Part shown: piece after piece, positions 17,861 to 25,437 of the stretch | Layout of the letters: the number at the start of each line of letters is the position of its first letter | Position numbering within the stretch: the first letter of the stretch is position 1 | NCBI GenBank assembly: GCA_038217425.1 | Contig: JBBQPM010000078.1 | Span: forward strand, 1-29,481 | Direction: 5' to 3' | Source of the DNA: JAIEPT01 sp038217425 | GTDB lineage: Bacteria; Planctomycetota; Planctomycetia; Gemmatales; Gemmataceae | Length of the DNA stretch: 29,481 nucleotides | The notes under the pieces: generated by a model | Seen by the model: the letters and a program-made list of their open reading frames with translations, nothing else | Told to the model about the DNA's origin: nothing | Database searches by the model: none | Program-made: the position numbers and the translations under genes

Positions 17861-18233
17861 GCCCCCCCCTGACGATGCCGGCCGCTACGCCTACGACGGA
17901 CTCGACCGCGTCCTGCATGAAAAGGCGCGCCTCGGCATCATGACCTCGCTCATCACTCGGTCCGAAGGGCTGGTGTTCGGCGAACTCAAGTCGCTCTGCA
18001 ATCTGACCGACGGCAACCTGAGTCGGCATCTGGACGTGCTGGCCAAGGAAGGTCTGGTGAAGATCGATAAATCGTTCGTCGCCAATCGCCCGCAGACGAG
18101 CTGCACGGTGACCGCACAGGGCCGCAAACGGTTTCGCGAGTATCTCGCCCATCTGGAGAAGGTGCTGCGCGACGCCCATGCGGCGGAGCCGGCGACGAAA
18201 CCGCAGCGCGGCACAGGCTGGGCGCCGGCGTAG
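17853..18233 (+). CDS. winged-helix DNA-binding regulator (HTH_27-like)
   Basis: A 126-residue protein whose core (about 16-108) is a winged helix. It contains RLGIMTSLITRSEGLVFGELKSL, the recognition-helix segment TDGNLSRHLDVLAKEGLVKI and a wing followed by TVTAQGRKRFREYL. This is the pattern of the short MarR/PadR-like regulators with an HTH_27 domain, which usually bind DNA as dimers. It is translationally coupled to the preceding membrane protein and may regulate that operon. Seven T residues follow the stop directly (18234-18240); the GC-rich 3' end of the gene may form a terminator stem with them, but I do not see a clear hairpin. Confidence 0.88.
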   Translation: MAKPPPDDAGRYAYDGLDRVLHEKARLGIMTSLITRSEGLVFGELKSLCNLTDGNLSRHLDVLAKEGLVKIDKSFVANRPQTSCTVTAQGRKRFREYLAHLEKVLRDAHAAEPATKPQRGTGWAPA

Positions 18234-18259
18234 TTTTTTTGTCTGCGAGCTTTGCCTCA

Positions 18260-18271
18260 CAAACTAGTTTG
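18260..18271. promoter_or_regulatory. 12-bp perfect palindrome just before the ispH ribosome binding site
   Basis: CAAACTAGTTTG is a perfect palindrome, A/T-rich in a GC-rich context, ending one base before AAGGAG (18273-18278) of ispH. It has the form of an operator half-site pair or a small hairpin. The closest candidate binder is the winged-helix regulator encoded immediately upstream, but nothing in the sequence proves that. Confidence 0.4.
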
Positions 18272-18284
18272 CAAGGAGTTCGTC

Positions 18285-19136
18285 ATGGACGTCATTCGAG
18301 CCGAAGCGCTGGGGTTTTGTTTCGGCGTGCGCGACGCACTGGCGCTGGCGGAGAGTCTCGCCGGTCCCGAGGACGTCACGATTCACGGCGAACTCGTGCA
18401 CAACGAACGGGTGCTCCACCAGCTCGGCCGGCTGGGGTTTCGGCAAACGCCCGAGGCCCGGCGCGAGGCGCTCCCCGAGACGCCGCGCGTGCTCATCACC
18501 GCGCACGGCGTCAGCACGCGCGAGCGGCGCCGACTCGCCGATGCGGGCAAGCAGTTGATCGACGCGACGTGTCCGCTGGTGCGGCGCGTGCATGAGGCGG
18601 CGCAGGATCTACAGCAGCGCGGCTACTTCGTACTGGTGGCGGGTCGGCCGGGGCATGCGGAGGTCGAGGGGATCGTGGGCGATCTCACGGACTTCGCGGT
18701 GGTCGCCGACGAAAGCGACGTGCGCACGTACGACGCGCCGAAGCTCGGCCTGATTTGCCAGAGCACCACGCCGCCGAGCCTTGCCGAGCGCGTGCGCGAG
18801 GCAGTGGTGCGGCGAAATCCCGGAAAGGAAGTCGCGTTCGTCGACACGATTTGCAAGCCGACGAAGGATCGGCAGCACGCGGTGCTGGAACTCCTGGGCA
18901 AGATCGACGCGTTGGTAGTGGTGGGCGGTCGGCAGTCGCACAACACGCGTCAGCTGGCGCAGTTGGCGACGGCGCATCATGTGCCGGTGGCGCATGTGCA
19001 GGGGCCGGAGGATCTCGACGCGCACTGGCTGAGGAATTTTCGCGCGGTCGGCCTGACGGCCGGGACGTCGACGCCGGACGAGGTGATCGACGCGGTGGAG
19101 CAAAGGTTGCGCGTCCGCGCGGTGACGGCGGCGTGA
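18285..19136 (+). CDS. ispH: 4-hydroxy-3-methylbut-2-enyl diphosphate reductase
   Basis: A 283-residue IspH, the [4Fe-4S] enzyme that makes isopentenyl and dimethylallyl diphosphate in the last step of the MEP isoprenoid pathway. The three cluster cysteines are C12 (GFCFGV), C96 (DATCPLV) and C190 (DTICKPT). Substrate-binding blocks HGELVHN (34-40) and ITAHGV (71-76) are present. The catalytic glutamate lies in GHAEVEG at position 126. The ATG at 18285 has AAGGAG six bases upstream; the frame runs further upstream, but without a good site. It is a stand-alone gene after the regulator, with no other MEP pathway gene in the window. The cytoplasmic enzyme needs an electron donor such as ferredoxin or flavodoxin. 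Confidence 0.97.
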   Translation: MDVIRAEALGFCFGVRDALALAESLAGPEDVTIHGELVHNERVLHQLGRLGFRQTPEARREALPETPRVLITAHGVSTRERRRLADAGKQLIDATCPLVRRVHEAAQDLQQRGYFVLVAGRPGHAEVEGIVGDLTDFAVVADESDVRTYDAPKLGLICQSTTPPSLAERVREAVVRRNPGKEVAFVDTICKPTKDRQHAVLELLGKIDALVVVGGRQSHNTRQLAQLATAHHVPVAHVQGPEDLDAHWLRNFRAVGLTAGTSTPDEVIDAVEQRLRVRAVTAA

Positions 19137-19206
19137 TTTAGACCATTTCACGTTAAGGTGTTGACATTGCCCAACCGTGTCACATGCCCCTCGGCGCCGC
19201 AAAACT

Positions 19207-19312
19207 AACCACAGAGGCACAGAGAACACAGAGGAAGAGGGGAAGAAAGTCGAGGCCTTCCATCAATTCTCTCCTCCTTGACTTACTCGGTGCTCTCTGT
19301 GTCTCTGTGGTT
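19207..19312. repeat. inverted repeat with purine-rich arms after ispH
   Basis: The left arm from 19207 (AACCACAGAGGCACAGAG) and the right arm ending at 19312 (CTCTGTGTCTCTGTGGTT) pair over about 23 positions with two mismatches, across an internal stretch of some 60 bases. It fills most of the 248-bp gap between convergent ispH and the PLP enzyme gene. The composition differs from the other palindromes in the window. I see no gene in this gap. Confidence 0.75.
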
Positions 19313-19384
19313 CAAGATTTGTAACAAAAAGGCTCCTGCCGTAAAGATTCTCGACGGCCCGTCAAAACCCAAGCGTTATTTGGT

Positions 19385-20452
19385 CTAGTCGTAGCGCCCG
19401 CTGGCCTCGATCGGCCAAACGGTTTCGACCTTCCCCCCGCGTACGCCGAGACAGCCGCGGTGCAGATTCATCGTCGCACAGCAGTGTGCCGGCAGCACTT
19501 CGCGCCGGGCGCCGACCGCGACTCCGGTCGCCTCGACCTTGGCGTGTTCTTCCGCCAACTTCTTGACCATGTCCGCGGGATGTCCCTTGATGCTCGGCGA
19601 GCCGAAGTCCTGGGAGATCGCCTTGCTGCCGGCGTCGAGGACGTACCAGCCGGGCCGGGCGCTGACGACGGTCGTGAGGATGGAGAGCGCGCAGTTAAAT
19701 TCGGGGCGGACCTTGTTGTAGATGACGTCCATGAGGACAAAGGAACCAGGCTGGATCTCCGTGACCCCGGGGAAGCCCGCGACAAACTCCCAGGTGCCGG
19801 TGCCGGCGCCGGTGACGACGGCGACAGGGATGCCGGCCTGTTCGATGAGCCGACGCGTGCCGACGAGCTGCTCCATGCCTTGCAGGCACTTCGCCTTTTT
19901 CTCGACCGGATCGGCCAGAAGTTGCAGATGTCCGTCGTAACCCTGCAGACCGTCGAAACGCAAGCCGGGCGACTTGTGGATGAGCTGGGCGAGTTCCAGC
20001 GCGGGCGCTCCGGGCGGAACGCCGCAGCGCGCCATGCCGACGTCGACCTCGACCAGCACGCCGAGCGTGGCCTCCTGCTGCTGCATCGATTTGCTGAGGA
20101 GAGCGACGTTTTCGGGGCGGTCGACGCAGACGCGCAGTTTGACTCGCTTGGCGAGGGCGGCCAAGCGTTTCATCTTGGTCGGATGCACGATCTGATTGGC
20201 GATGAGAATGTCGGCGATGCCCGCGTCGGCCAACACCTCGGCCTCGTTGAGCTTGGCGCAGAGGAAGGTCTTGCCGCCGCGCTCGGCGATGTAGCGCGCC
20301 AGGCCGGCGCACTTGAGGGACTTGAAGTGAACGCGGACGTCGACGCCGCGCGCTTTGCCCGCCTGGAACATGCGCGCAAGATTCGCGTCGATGACGTCCA
20401 GATCAAGCAACAGTTGAGGCGTGTCGAGTTCGTCGATCGGCGTGCCAATCAT
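19385..20452 (-). CDS. DSD1/D-threonine aldolase-like PLP-dependent enzyme
   Basis: A 355-residue protein of the alanine-racemase-fold group that includes D-threonine aldolase and D-serine dehydratase DSD1. The N-terminal substrate lid motif TPQLLLDLDVIDANLARM is typical. Lys44 in RVHFKSLKCAG sits where the family's PLP lysine lies. The C-terminal metal ligands are His323 and Cys325 in PAHCCATMNL. The expected reaction is PLP- and metal-dependent cleavage or dehydration of D-beta-hydroxy amino acids. ATG 20452 starts five bases after the stop of the DUF1980-like gene; the frame further upstream lies inside that gene. It is the last gene of a four-gene minus-strand operon whose other members do not explain its role. 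Confidence 0.9.
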   Translation of the reverse strand: MIGTPIDELDTPQLLLDLDVIDANLARMFQAGKARGVDVRVHFKSLKCAGLARYIAERGGKTFLCAKLNEAEVLADAGIADILIANQIVHPTKMKRLAALAKRVKLRVCVDRPENVALLSKSMQQQEATLGVLVEVDVGMARCGVPPGAPALELAQLIHKSPGLRFDGLQGYDGHLQLLADPVEKKAKCLQGMEQLVGTRRLIEQAGIPVAVVTGAGTGTWEFVAGFPGVTEIQPGSFVLMDVIYNKVRPEFNCALSILTTVVSARPGWYVLDAGSKAISQDFGSPSIKGHPADMVKKLAEEHAKVEATGVAVGARREVLPAHCCATMNLHRGCLGVRGGKVETVWPIEASGRYD

Positions 20453-20457
20453 GTAGT

Positions 20458-21327
20458 TCACCAGATGTAAGGTTGAGGCCCCGTCTCGCGGACGGCCGCG
20501 GAGCCTGGAATTCTCAGGACCGAGAAAAAACGCCCGCCACGCTCTACGAAGTCGACCTTGCCGACCACCTCGACCCACGTCCCTTTTTTCAGATGACTCA
20601 TGCTCGTGGGGGAGATGATCGGCACGTCCAGCTGAATGACGTCGGCGCCGCAACACTGGATGCGAAAGCGTACCAAACTGAAGACCTTCTCGTTGGAGGA
20701 AGGGGCGACCTGCCCCATCACCTTCACCCATTTCCCCCGGTAACTGTCGCGCTGATTGGCGTCGGACTTCCAGCTCTCGATGGTCTTGTAATTGGCGTCG
20801 ACCAGCACGCGATCGCCTTCGCCCTCGAACGAGGCGTCGCTCGCCTCGAATCCCTTGGCGTCGAACCCGGCGACCGCGGGGCCTTGATTGGGGAGTCCCA
20901 AAAGAAACAGGCTGATGGGCACCAGGAGAACGACGTAGCGCCAGGGCGCCCAGCCGTGGTCGTGGTCCTCCGCGGAGTGATCGCCGTGATCGTGGCCTGC
21001 GTGCTTGTGCTCGTGATCGTGCTCGTGGTTGTGATCGCAGTCGGGACCATGCACATGCTCGTGTTCGTGCGGTTCGTGGACGTGGGCGGCCGGCGCCGGT
21101 TCCAGCCAGAGCACAATCGCGCGCAGCAGCGTGACCGCGAACAGGACGGCGCCGCAGATGGGGACGAAGATTTGCAGCTGCGGCGCGAGCAACAGGTTGA
21201 GCATCTCGGGGTAGAAAAAGTACATCGACAGACACGTGCCGGCAAACGCCCCCGCCATGCCGATGGTGCAGAGTTGGTCGACGTAGTAGGAGTCGTCTTC
21301 GTGCGGGTGGTGATGATGATCGGCCAT
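20458..21327 (-). CDS. histidine-rich membrane protein, DUF1980/TIGR03943-like C-terminus
   Basis: A 289-residue protein with three membrane helices (about 20-38, 52-74 and 130-147). Between the second and third is a loop (82-124) in which 17 of 43 residues are His, with many Asp and Glu: a likely zinc, copper or nickel binding site. The N-terminus also carries four His in a row. The C-terminal part contains SLVRFRIQCCGAD (217-229), close to the RFxIxCCxAD hallmark of the DUF1980/TIGR03943 (YcgQ) family, which is often partnered with a DUF318-type permease. No such permease is in the window. It is separated by nine bases from the lipoprotein gene and by five from the PLP enzyme. A role in metal handling is plausible but not shown. 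Confidence 0.75.
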   Translation of the reverse strand: MADHHHHPHEDDSYYVDQLCTIGMAGAFAGTCLSMYFFYPEMLNLLLAPQLQIFVPICGAVLFAVTLLRAIVLWLEPAPAAHVHEPHEHEHVHGPDCDHNHEHDHEHKHAGHDHGDHSAEDHDHGWAPWRYVVLLVPISLFLLGLPNQGPAVAGFDAKGFEASDASFEGEGDRVLVDANYKTIESWKSDANQRDSYRGKWVKVMGQVAPSSNEKVFSLVRFRIQCCGADVIQLDVPIISPTSMSHLKKGTWVEVVGKVDFVERGGRFFSVLRIPGSAAVRETGPQPYIW

Positions 21328-21336
21328 GCGTGCTCG

Positions 21337-21810
21337 TTACTTGCTGAGTTTGCGAATTTCGTTGGAGGAAAGCAGAATCAGGAACTTGGTATCCTCGGGC
21401 GTGACGACGATTTTCCCCTTGGCCATCAGCTCGGTGATTTCGGGTTGGCCTGCCTTGATCTTGGTGCTGGTGATGCGCACTTGATATTCGCGTGCGGGGA
21501 TTCCCTTGCCGTCGATGCCGCGGAATTCGAAGACGCCCCGTTCCTTCTTGGTGTCCTTGGAATCGTCGCCGCGCTCGAAGATTTGAGTGGCGAAGGGGAC
21601 AGGCCCCAGGGCGCCTCCTTCGAGGACAGGGTAGAGTTCGATCTGCACGACCTCGTTCTTTTCGAGCTTGTAGGCGTCGGGGGCGGCGGAAGCGGCCTTG
21701 TTTTTGTCGCCGCCGCGATCAAGCACGATTCCCTCGACGATATAGGTCGGGGGCTTGCTGCAACCGATCGCGAAGACGACGCACAGGCCAGCCAGGATGA
21801 GCTGCTTCAT
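21337..21810 (-). CDS. small predicted lipoprotein, function unknown
   Basis: The 157-residue product begins with a lipoprotein-type signal sequence, MKQLILAGLCVVFAIGC, where Cys17 is the likely lipid-modified residue. The mature part is rich in Lys and Glu, without a family I recognise; a beta-rich fold is suggested by alternating patterns such as EVVQIELYPV. It lies between the zinc-ribbon membrane protein (six bases upstream) and the histidine-rich membrane protein (nine bases downstream), so all are one operon. A periplasmic accessory role to the membrane proteins is the simplest inference. Confidence 0.77.
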   Translation of the reverse strand: MKQLILAGLCVVFAIGCSKPPTYIVEGIVLDRGGDKNKAASAAPDAYKLEKNEVVQIELYPVLEGGALGPVPFATQIFERGDDSKDTKKERGVFEFRGIDGKGIPAREYQVRITSTKIKAGQPEITELMAKGKIVVTPEDTKFLILLSSNEIRKLSK

Positions 21811-21816
21811 CGGACC

Positions 21817-22458
21817 TCACTTGGATTTCTTGACTTCCTCAGGGCGAGGATTGACGACCAGCCGCTGGAAGGCAAAGGTCGCCATGGGAAACGAAACCGC
21901 CAACAGAATCATCGTGGTCCACATCTTGGTCGGCTCGTACGAGAGGAAATCCCACTCCCCGCCGGCCACGGTCTGGGCGAGAGTGGTGCAGTACCAGATC
22001 AAAAAACCCACGATCGAGAGCACATCCACCAGGCAAAACAGGCCGGGGGCCAAGTGCAGGAGATGCTGCTTGAAATCGACGGCCTCGGTGACGGAGGTTT
22101 TGCCCCATTCGCGGGTAAGCATGTTATAGCCGCAGAAGAGGCAGATGGTGGCTTTTTCGTTGGGCATGGGCTCGGCGCAGTTGGGGCAGCGATTCTCGAT
22201 GCCCTGATCGCCGATGCCGAACGCTTCCTCCATCGGCGGCGTGGAAGCCGGCGCCGGCGCCGGGGCTGGCGGCGAGGCCGTCTTGGCCGCGGGGACTGGC
22301 GCCTTTGCTTTACCGACCGCCGCCGCGACCGGCGTTTCCGCGCCGACCACGAACGGTTCCTGACAGAACGGGCAGCGAATCTTCTTGCCCGTCATGTCCC
22401 CCTTGCCGCGAAACTTCTTCGCGCAGTGCGGACAGGTTGCGACCGGAGAAGTCGTCAT
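21817..22458 (-). CDS. double zinc-ribbon membrane protein, function unknown
   Basis: A 213-residue protein that starts at ATG 22458, supported by AGGA about nine bases upstream; an in-frame upstream start has no support. The first zinc ribbon has C9, C12, C29 and C32. A Pro/Ala-rich linker (41-75) leads to a second ribbon with C91, C94, C106 and C109. Two membrane helices follow near 133-160 and 178-200. The first ribbon has the same cysteine spacing as the one in the caspase-like protein at 10942. It heads the four-gene minus-strand operon. A possible -10 (TATACT, complement of 22526-22531) lies 68 bases upstream, without a matching -35. Confidence 0.82.
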   Translation of the reverse strand: MTTSPVATCPHCAKKFRGKGDMTGKKIRCPFCQEPFVVGAETPVAAAVGKAKAPVPAAKTASPPAPAPAPASTPPMEEAFGIGDQGIENRCPNCAEPMPNEKATICLFCGYNMLTREWGKTSVTEAVDFKQHLLHLAPGLFCLVDVLSIVGFLIWYCTTLAQTVAGGEWDFLSYEPTKMWTTMILLAVSFPMATFAFQRLVVNPRPEEVKKSK

Positions 22459-22617
22459 CAGGGATTCCTGCTGAGCGCTAAGCCTACGAAGATTCCGCCT
22501 CGCCCTGTGCGTGGGGTGAATCATTAGTATACCCGAGTCCGACGCGTCGCACAGCGGGAATTTCGGATCCGCGGCTTACGAAATCGCAAGGCCCGATGGT
22601 CGTTCTCTTCGGTTGTG

Positions 22618-22623
22618 TACAAT
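22618..22623 (+). promoter_or_regulatory. possible -10 element TACAAT upstream of the three-TM protein
   Basis: TACAAT lies 38 bases before ATG 22661. If it is the -10 element, transcription would begin near 22630, which excludes the earlier ATG at 22622 as the start codon. No clear -35 is seen. Confidence 0.4.
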
Positions 22624-22660
22624 GACCCGAGCGGCTTCCCTCTTTCTCCTTGAGTCGATC

Positions 22661-23953
22661 ATGGCGAAGTACGTCTCCTCCGAACCGGCCAACCTTACGT
22701 ACGTGCCGATCTCCAACTGGGCCATCGCCGGGCTCGTCGTCGCCGGCGCCTTCGGCGTGTTGGTCGCCGTCAGCACCGTCTTCGCTCTCTACGAACGCGG
22801 CCCCGTTCTCTTTCCCGAATGGACGCTGGCGCTGCCCATCCTCGGCGCCCTGCTGTCGATCATCGCCTACCGAAAAATCGCCGACTCCGAAGGGACGCGC
22901 ACCGGCCTGCACCTGGCACGATGGGGCCTGCTCATCAGCCTCGTCGCCGGGCTCGGTTATTTCTCCTACTACTACAGCCTGCGTCTGGCGCACGTTCATC
23001 AGGCGAATCAATTCCTGATGGAAGAAGGCCCCGAGTCCGGCTTCTTCCCGAAAATCGAAAACGCCGGCGGCAGCTTGGCCCTCCTCGCCGAACCCTTCCT
23101 GCTCACGCTCCCCGCGGGCGCACGCCCCAAACTCGCGCGCACGCTCACCCCCGAGGAACGCCTCCGCGAAGTCATCAATCTCTTCGGAACCCCCGGGCCC
23201 AAGGGCGAACCCAGCCCCTGGCTCTCCTATCAGGAAAATTACCTCGTTCAATCCCTGGCGCGCGGCGGACGCGTCGTCCCCCTGGCCGTGCAGTCGTGGT
23301 CCTACCAGGCACGCAGCTACCGCGTTCTCAGGCTCTACAAAGTCACGACCGGCGAATTCGAAACCGAGGTCGAACTCTCCGTCGAAAGCTCCGAGGCAGA
23401 AGAGACCGGACGCAATCGCAAGTGGTTCCTGAACCTCAATCGCGTCCGCATTCTGTCGAAGCTGCACGAGGTGCTCACGCCGCTGGGCAAGGGCGTGTGG
23501 AACCTGCAACACTCCGGGGATCTCTACCTACGCGGCCCCTGGATGGGCAGGCTCGAAGCGGGCGAACCCTGGAGCTCCTACGCGGACGTCGACCAAAAGA
23601 CGCCCTGGGAGAAGATTCTGATGGGTCCGAAGGAAGACGTGCCGGCGATCCGGGCCGCGCTGCGTTTCTTCTTCCAACACGCCGGCCCCAAGATCGTGCC
23701 AATCTCGCTGAATCACGAGAGCACGCCGACCCACTGGGGGCTGGAGAACGACCGCTTTTGGGTGCGTCGGCCGGTGGAGATCAGCATCCCCGCGAACCCG
23801 CAGCATCCAGATTACGTGGTGCACGGATACTTGAAGATCGCCCTGAAACAGGCTATCCCGCCGATCCGCTTTGCGGGGGGCGACGCGGGCGCCGACTGGC
23901 ACGTCGTCGATCTGGTGCTGACGCACATCGCGCCGCCGCCGAGGAAAGGGTGA
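22661..23953 (+). CDS. three-TM membrane protein of unknown function (DUF4190-like N-terminus)
   Basis: A 430-residue protein. Three hydrophobic helices lie in the first 110 residues (about 17-44, 52-70 and 86-107), with the small, glycine-rich pattern seen in DUF4190-type proteins (GLVVAGAFGVLVAV, ALPILGALLSIIAY). The remaining 320 residues are soluble, with no motif I can name. ATG 22661 is chosen over an ATG at 22622 because a candidate -10 lies at 22618-22623. The gene is divergent from the zinc-ribbon operon and is followed after three bases by a methyltransferase gene, so those two form an operon. Confidence 0.78.
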   Translation: MAKYVSSEPANLTYVPISNWAIAGLVVAGAFGVLVAVSTVFALYERGPVLFPEWTLALPILGALLSIIAYRKIADSEGTRTGLHLARWGLLISLVAGLGYFSYYYSLRLAHVHQANQFLMEEGPESGFFPKIENAGGSLALLAEPFLLTLPAGARPKLARTLTPEERLREVINLFGTPGPKGEPSPWLSYQENYLVQSLARGGRVVPLAVQSWSYQARSYRVLRLYKVTTGEFETEVELSVESSEAEETGRNRKWFLNLNRVRILSKLHEVLTPLGKGVWNLQHSGDLYLRGPWMGRLEAGEPWSSYADVDQKTPWEKILMGPKEDVPAIRAALRFFFQHAGPKIVPISLNHESTPTHWGLENDRFWVRRPVEISIPANPQHPDYVVHGYLKIALKQAIPPIRFAGGDAGADWHVVDLVLTHIAPPPRKG

Positions 23954-23956
23954 GGA

Positions 23957-24847
23957 ATGACGCCGCCGAATCTCATCGAACTCAAGGCCGCCTTCGCGCG
24001 CAACGAGAACATCACGCGTGCGCTGCGCAAGTCTCCCGATGCGACCACCAACGAACAGTCGGCCATCTTGATCGCCTACGACTTCCAGGCCGGCAGCTAC
24101 ATCCGCGCCCTGAACGATCCCGCCCAGCGAGCCATTGAACAGCGCTATGCCGAGGCGATCGCCCAGGTGCTCAGGCCGCTGCGTCCGCAGTTTCTCCTGG
24201 AAGCGGGCGTGGGCGAGGCGACCACGTTTCGCGAAGTGCTGCGCCGCATCTCATTGCCGGCCAGGTCCGCGGCACTGGGGTTCGATCTGAGCTGGTCGCG
24301 CATCCACGTCGGCAAACGCTATCTCGGCGAAGACGGCCCCGGGCCCGCCTTGTTCGTCGGCGAGCTCGAGGCAATCCCGCTCGCCGAGGGCGCCGCCGAC
24401 ATCGTCTACACCTCGCATGCGATCGAACCCAACCATGGCCGCGAGGGGCAGATCCTGGACGAACTTTACCGCGTCGCCGGCCGCTATCTGCTCCTGTGCG
24501 AGCCGGGGTACGAGTTGGCTTCGGAGGAGGCGCGCGCCCGCATGGAATTGCTCGGCTACTGTCGCGGCCTGCGCGAATGGGCGGTCGAGCGCGGCTGGAA
24601 GGTGGTCGAGCACCGTCTGCTGGGAGACTTCAACAACGCCCACAATCCGACGGCCATGTTGTTGATCGAGAAACCGGTCCGCGCCGCCGCGCCGCCTGAG
24701 TTCGTATGCCCCAACTGCCGCGGCCCCCTGGCGCGGACCGACGAGGCGTTATTCTGCGCCGCCGAGGGGCTCGCCTTTCCCTTCCTGCGCGGCATCCCCT
24801 GCCTGGCGCGACACGACGCCATCCTGGCCGGCCGCTATCTGGATTAA
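23957..24847 (+). CDS. class I SAM-dependent methyltransferase with C-terminal Trm112-like zinc ribbon
   Basis: The 296-residue product has a Rossmann-type methyltransferase core: the glycine-rich motif I reads LLEAGVGEATTF (80-91), followed by LGFDLSWSRI for the ribose-binding acidic strand end and DIVYTSHAIEPN at the motif IV position. The last 50 residues are a separate small domain beginning with CPNC (251-254), with a further Cys in LFCAAEGLAFPFLRGIPCL; this is the arrangement of Trm112/UPF0434-type zinc ribbons. Fusion of the two in one chain is reminiscent of Trm112-activated methyltransferases. GTGAGG at the end of the preceding gene serves as ribosome binding site. The substrate is unknown. 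Confidence 0.87.
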   Translation: MTPPNLIELKAAFARNENITRALRKSPDATTNEQSAILIAYDFQAGSYIRALNDPAQRAIEQRYAEAIAQVLRPLRPQFLLEAGVGEATTFREVLRRISLPARSAALGFDLSWSRIHVGKRYLGEDGPGPALFVGELEAIPLAEGAADIVYTSHAIEPNHGREGQILDELYRVAGRYLLLCEPGYELASEEARARMELLGYCRGLREWAVERGWKVVEHRLLGDFNNAHNPTAMLLIEKPVRAAAPPEFVCPNCRGPLARTDEALFCAAEGLAFPFLRGIPCLARHDAILAGRYLD

Positions 24848-24863
24848 TGCGGCGCGTCCTTCC

Positions 24864-24918
24864 GAGCCGGAAGCGTCAGCGACGATTGAGCGAACATCGT
24901 CGCTGACCCTTTCGGCTC
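24864..24918. repeat. inverted repeat after the methyltransferase gene
   Basis: Arms 24864-24886 and 24896-24918 pair at 21 of 23 positions around a 9-base loop; the core is GTCAGCGACGAT. It starts 17 bases after the methyltransferase stop. The A-rich tail that follows (GAATAAAAGA) is not a T-run, so terminator function on the plus strand is doubtful. It looks like another dispersed palindromic repeat. Confidence 0.85.
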
Positions 24919-25024
24919 GAATAAAAGACGACGACCTTGTCACACACCGCTTCCGGCTTCCTATTTGAGGGCACACGGGGGTTTCACCCCGGATGAATAA
25001 ACCTCAAACTCACGGAGTCGACCC

Positions 25025-25276
25025 ATGTTCTCGCCACGCCTGCTTCTGGTCTTTCTATTCACGCTGGTTCTGACGCACGCCGACCTGCACGCGGCGCCAA
25101 AAGTTCCCAACAAAATCGGCAACTTCCAACTCCCGCCCGCCGTCGGCCTCGACCTCAGCAACGTCCCACAATTCGGCAGCCAGCGCCGACCCTCCGGCGG
25201 CGACCAACGCCAACAGCCCGGCACGCCCCCCAAGAAAAGCCAGACGCCCGGCTCCGCGCCGAAGAAAAAGGGATAA
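25025..25276 (+). CDS. small secreted Pro/Gln/Lys-rich protein, function unknown
   Basis: An 83-residue product with a clear Sec signal peptide: MFSPR, then a hydrophobic run (LLLVFLFTLVLTHA) and a likely signal peptidase site near LHA-AP. The mature part is short, basic and low in complexity (GGDQRQQPGTPPKKSQTP), ending in KKKG. GGAG at 25014-25017, seven bases from the ATG, supports translation. A hairpin terminator follows the stop. It is a single-gene unit between two palindromic elements. I do not recognise a family. Confidence 0.72.
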   Translation: MFSPRLLLVFLFTLVLTHADLHAAPKVPNKIGNFQLPPAVGLDLSNVPQFGSQRRPSGGDQRQQPGTPPKKSQTPGSAPKKKG

Positions 25277-25289
25277 GCACGACCAAAAA

Positions 25290-25323
25290 GACGGGCACGT
25301 TTCTTGTCGGGAACGTGCCCGTC
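25290..25323 (+). terminator. hairpin terminator after the small secreted protein gene
   Basis: GACGGGCACGTT at 25290-25301 pairs exactly with 25312-25323 across a 10-base loop. Five A residues precede the stem (25285-25289) and a pyrimidine-rich GCCTTTCTC follows. The stem begins 13 bases after the stop codon. This is a good intrinsic terminator candidate, though the T-run is interrupted. Confidence 0.7.
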
Positions 25324-25369
25324 GCCTTTCTCATTCGCCCAGAAAACCCGAAATTCGCACCATCCGCCG

Positions 25370-25397
25370 TTGACACGCCCCGGGAGATTGTGATAAT
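25370..25397 (+). promoter_or_regulatory. strong candidate sigma-70 promoter
   Basis: A perfect TTGACA (25370-25375) is followed after 16 bases by GATAAT (25392-25397), five of six of the -10 consensus. It lies 40 bases ahead of the ATG at 25438, with AGGAG at 25426-25430 between. It is the best promoter-like sequence in the window. Confidence 0.7.
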
Positions 25398-25437
25398 GTA
25401 CATATAAACACATCACGTTCCATTCAGGAGATCGCCC

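Noticed and set aside
20473..22527. Plus-strand frame of 684 codons
   Set aside because: Antisense of the DUF1980-like, lipoprotein and zinc-ribbon genes, which have ribosome binding sites and recognisable motifs.
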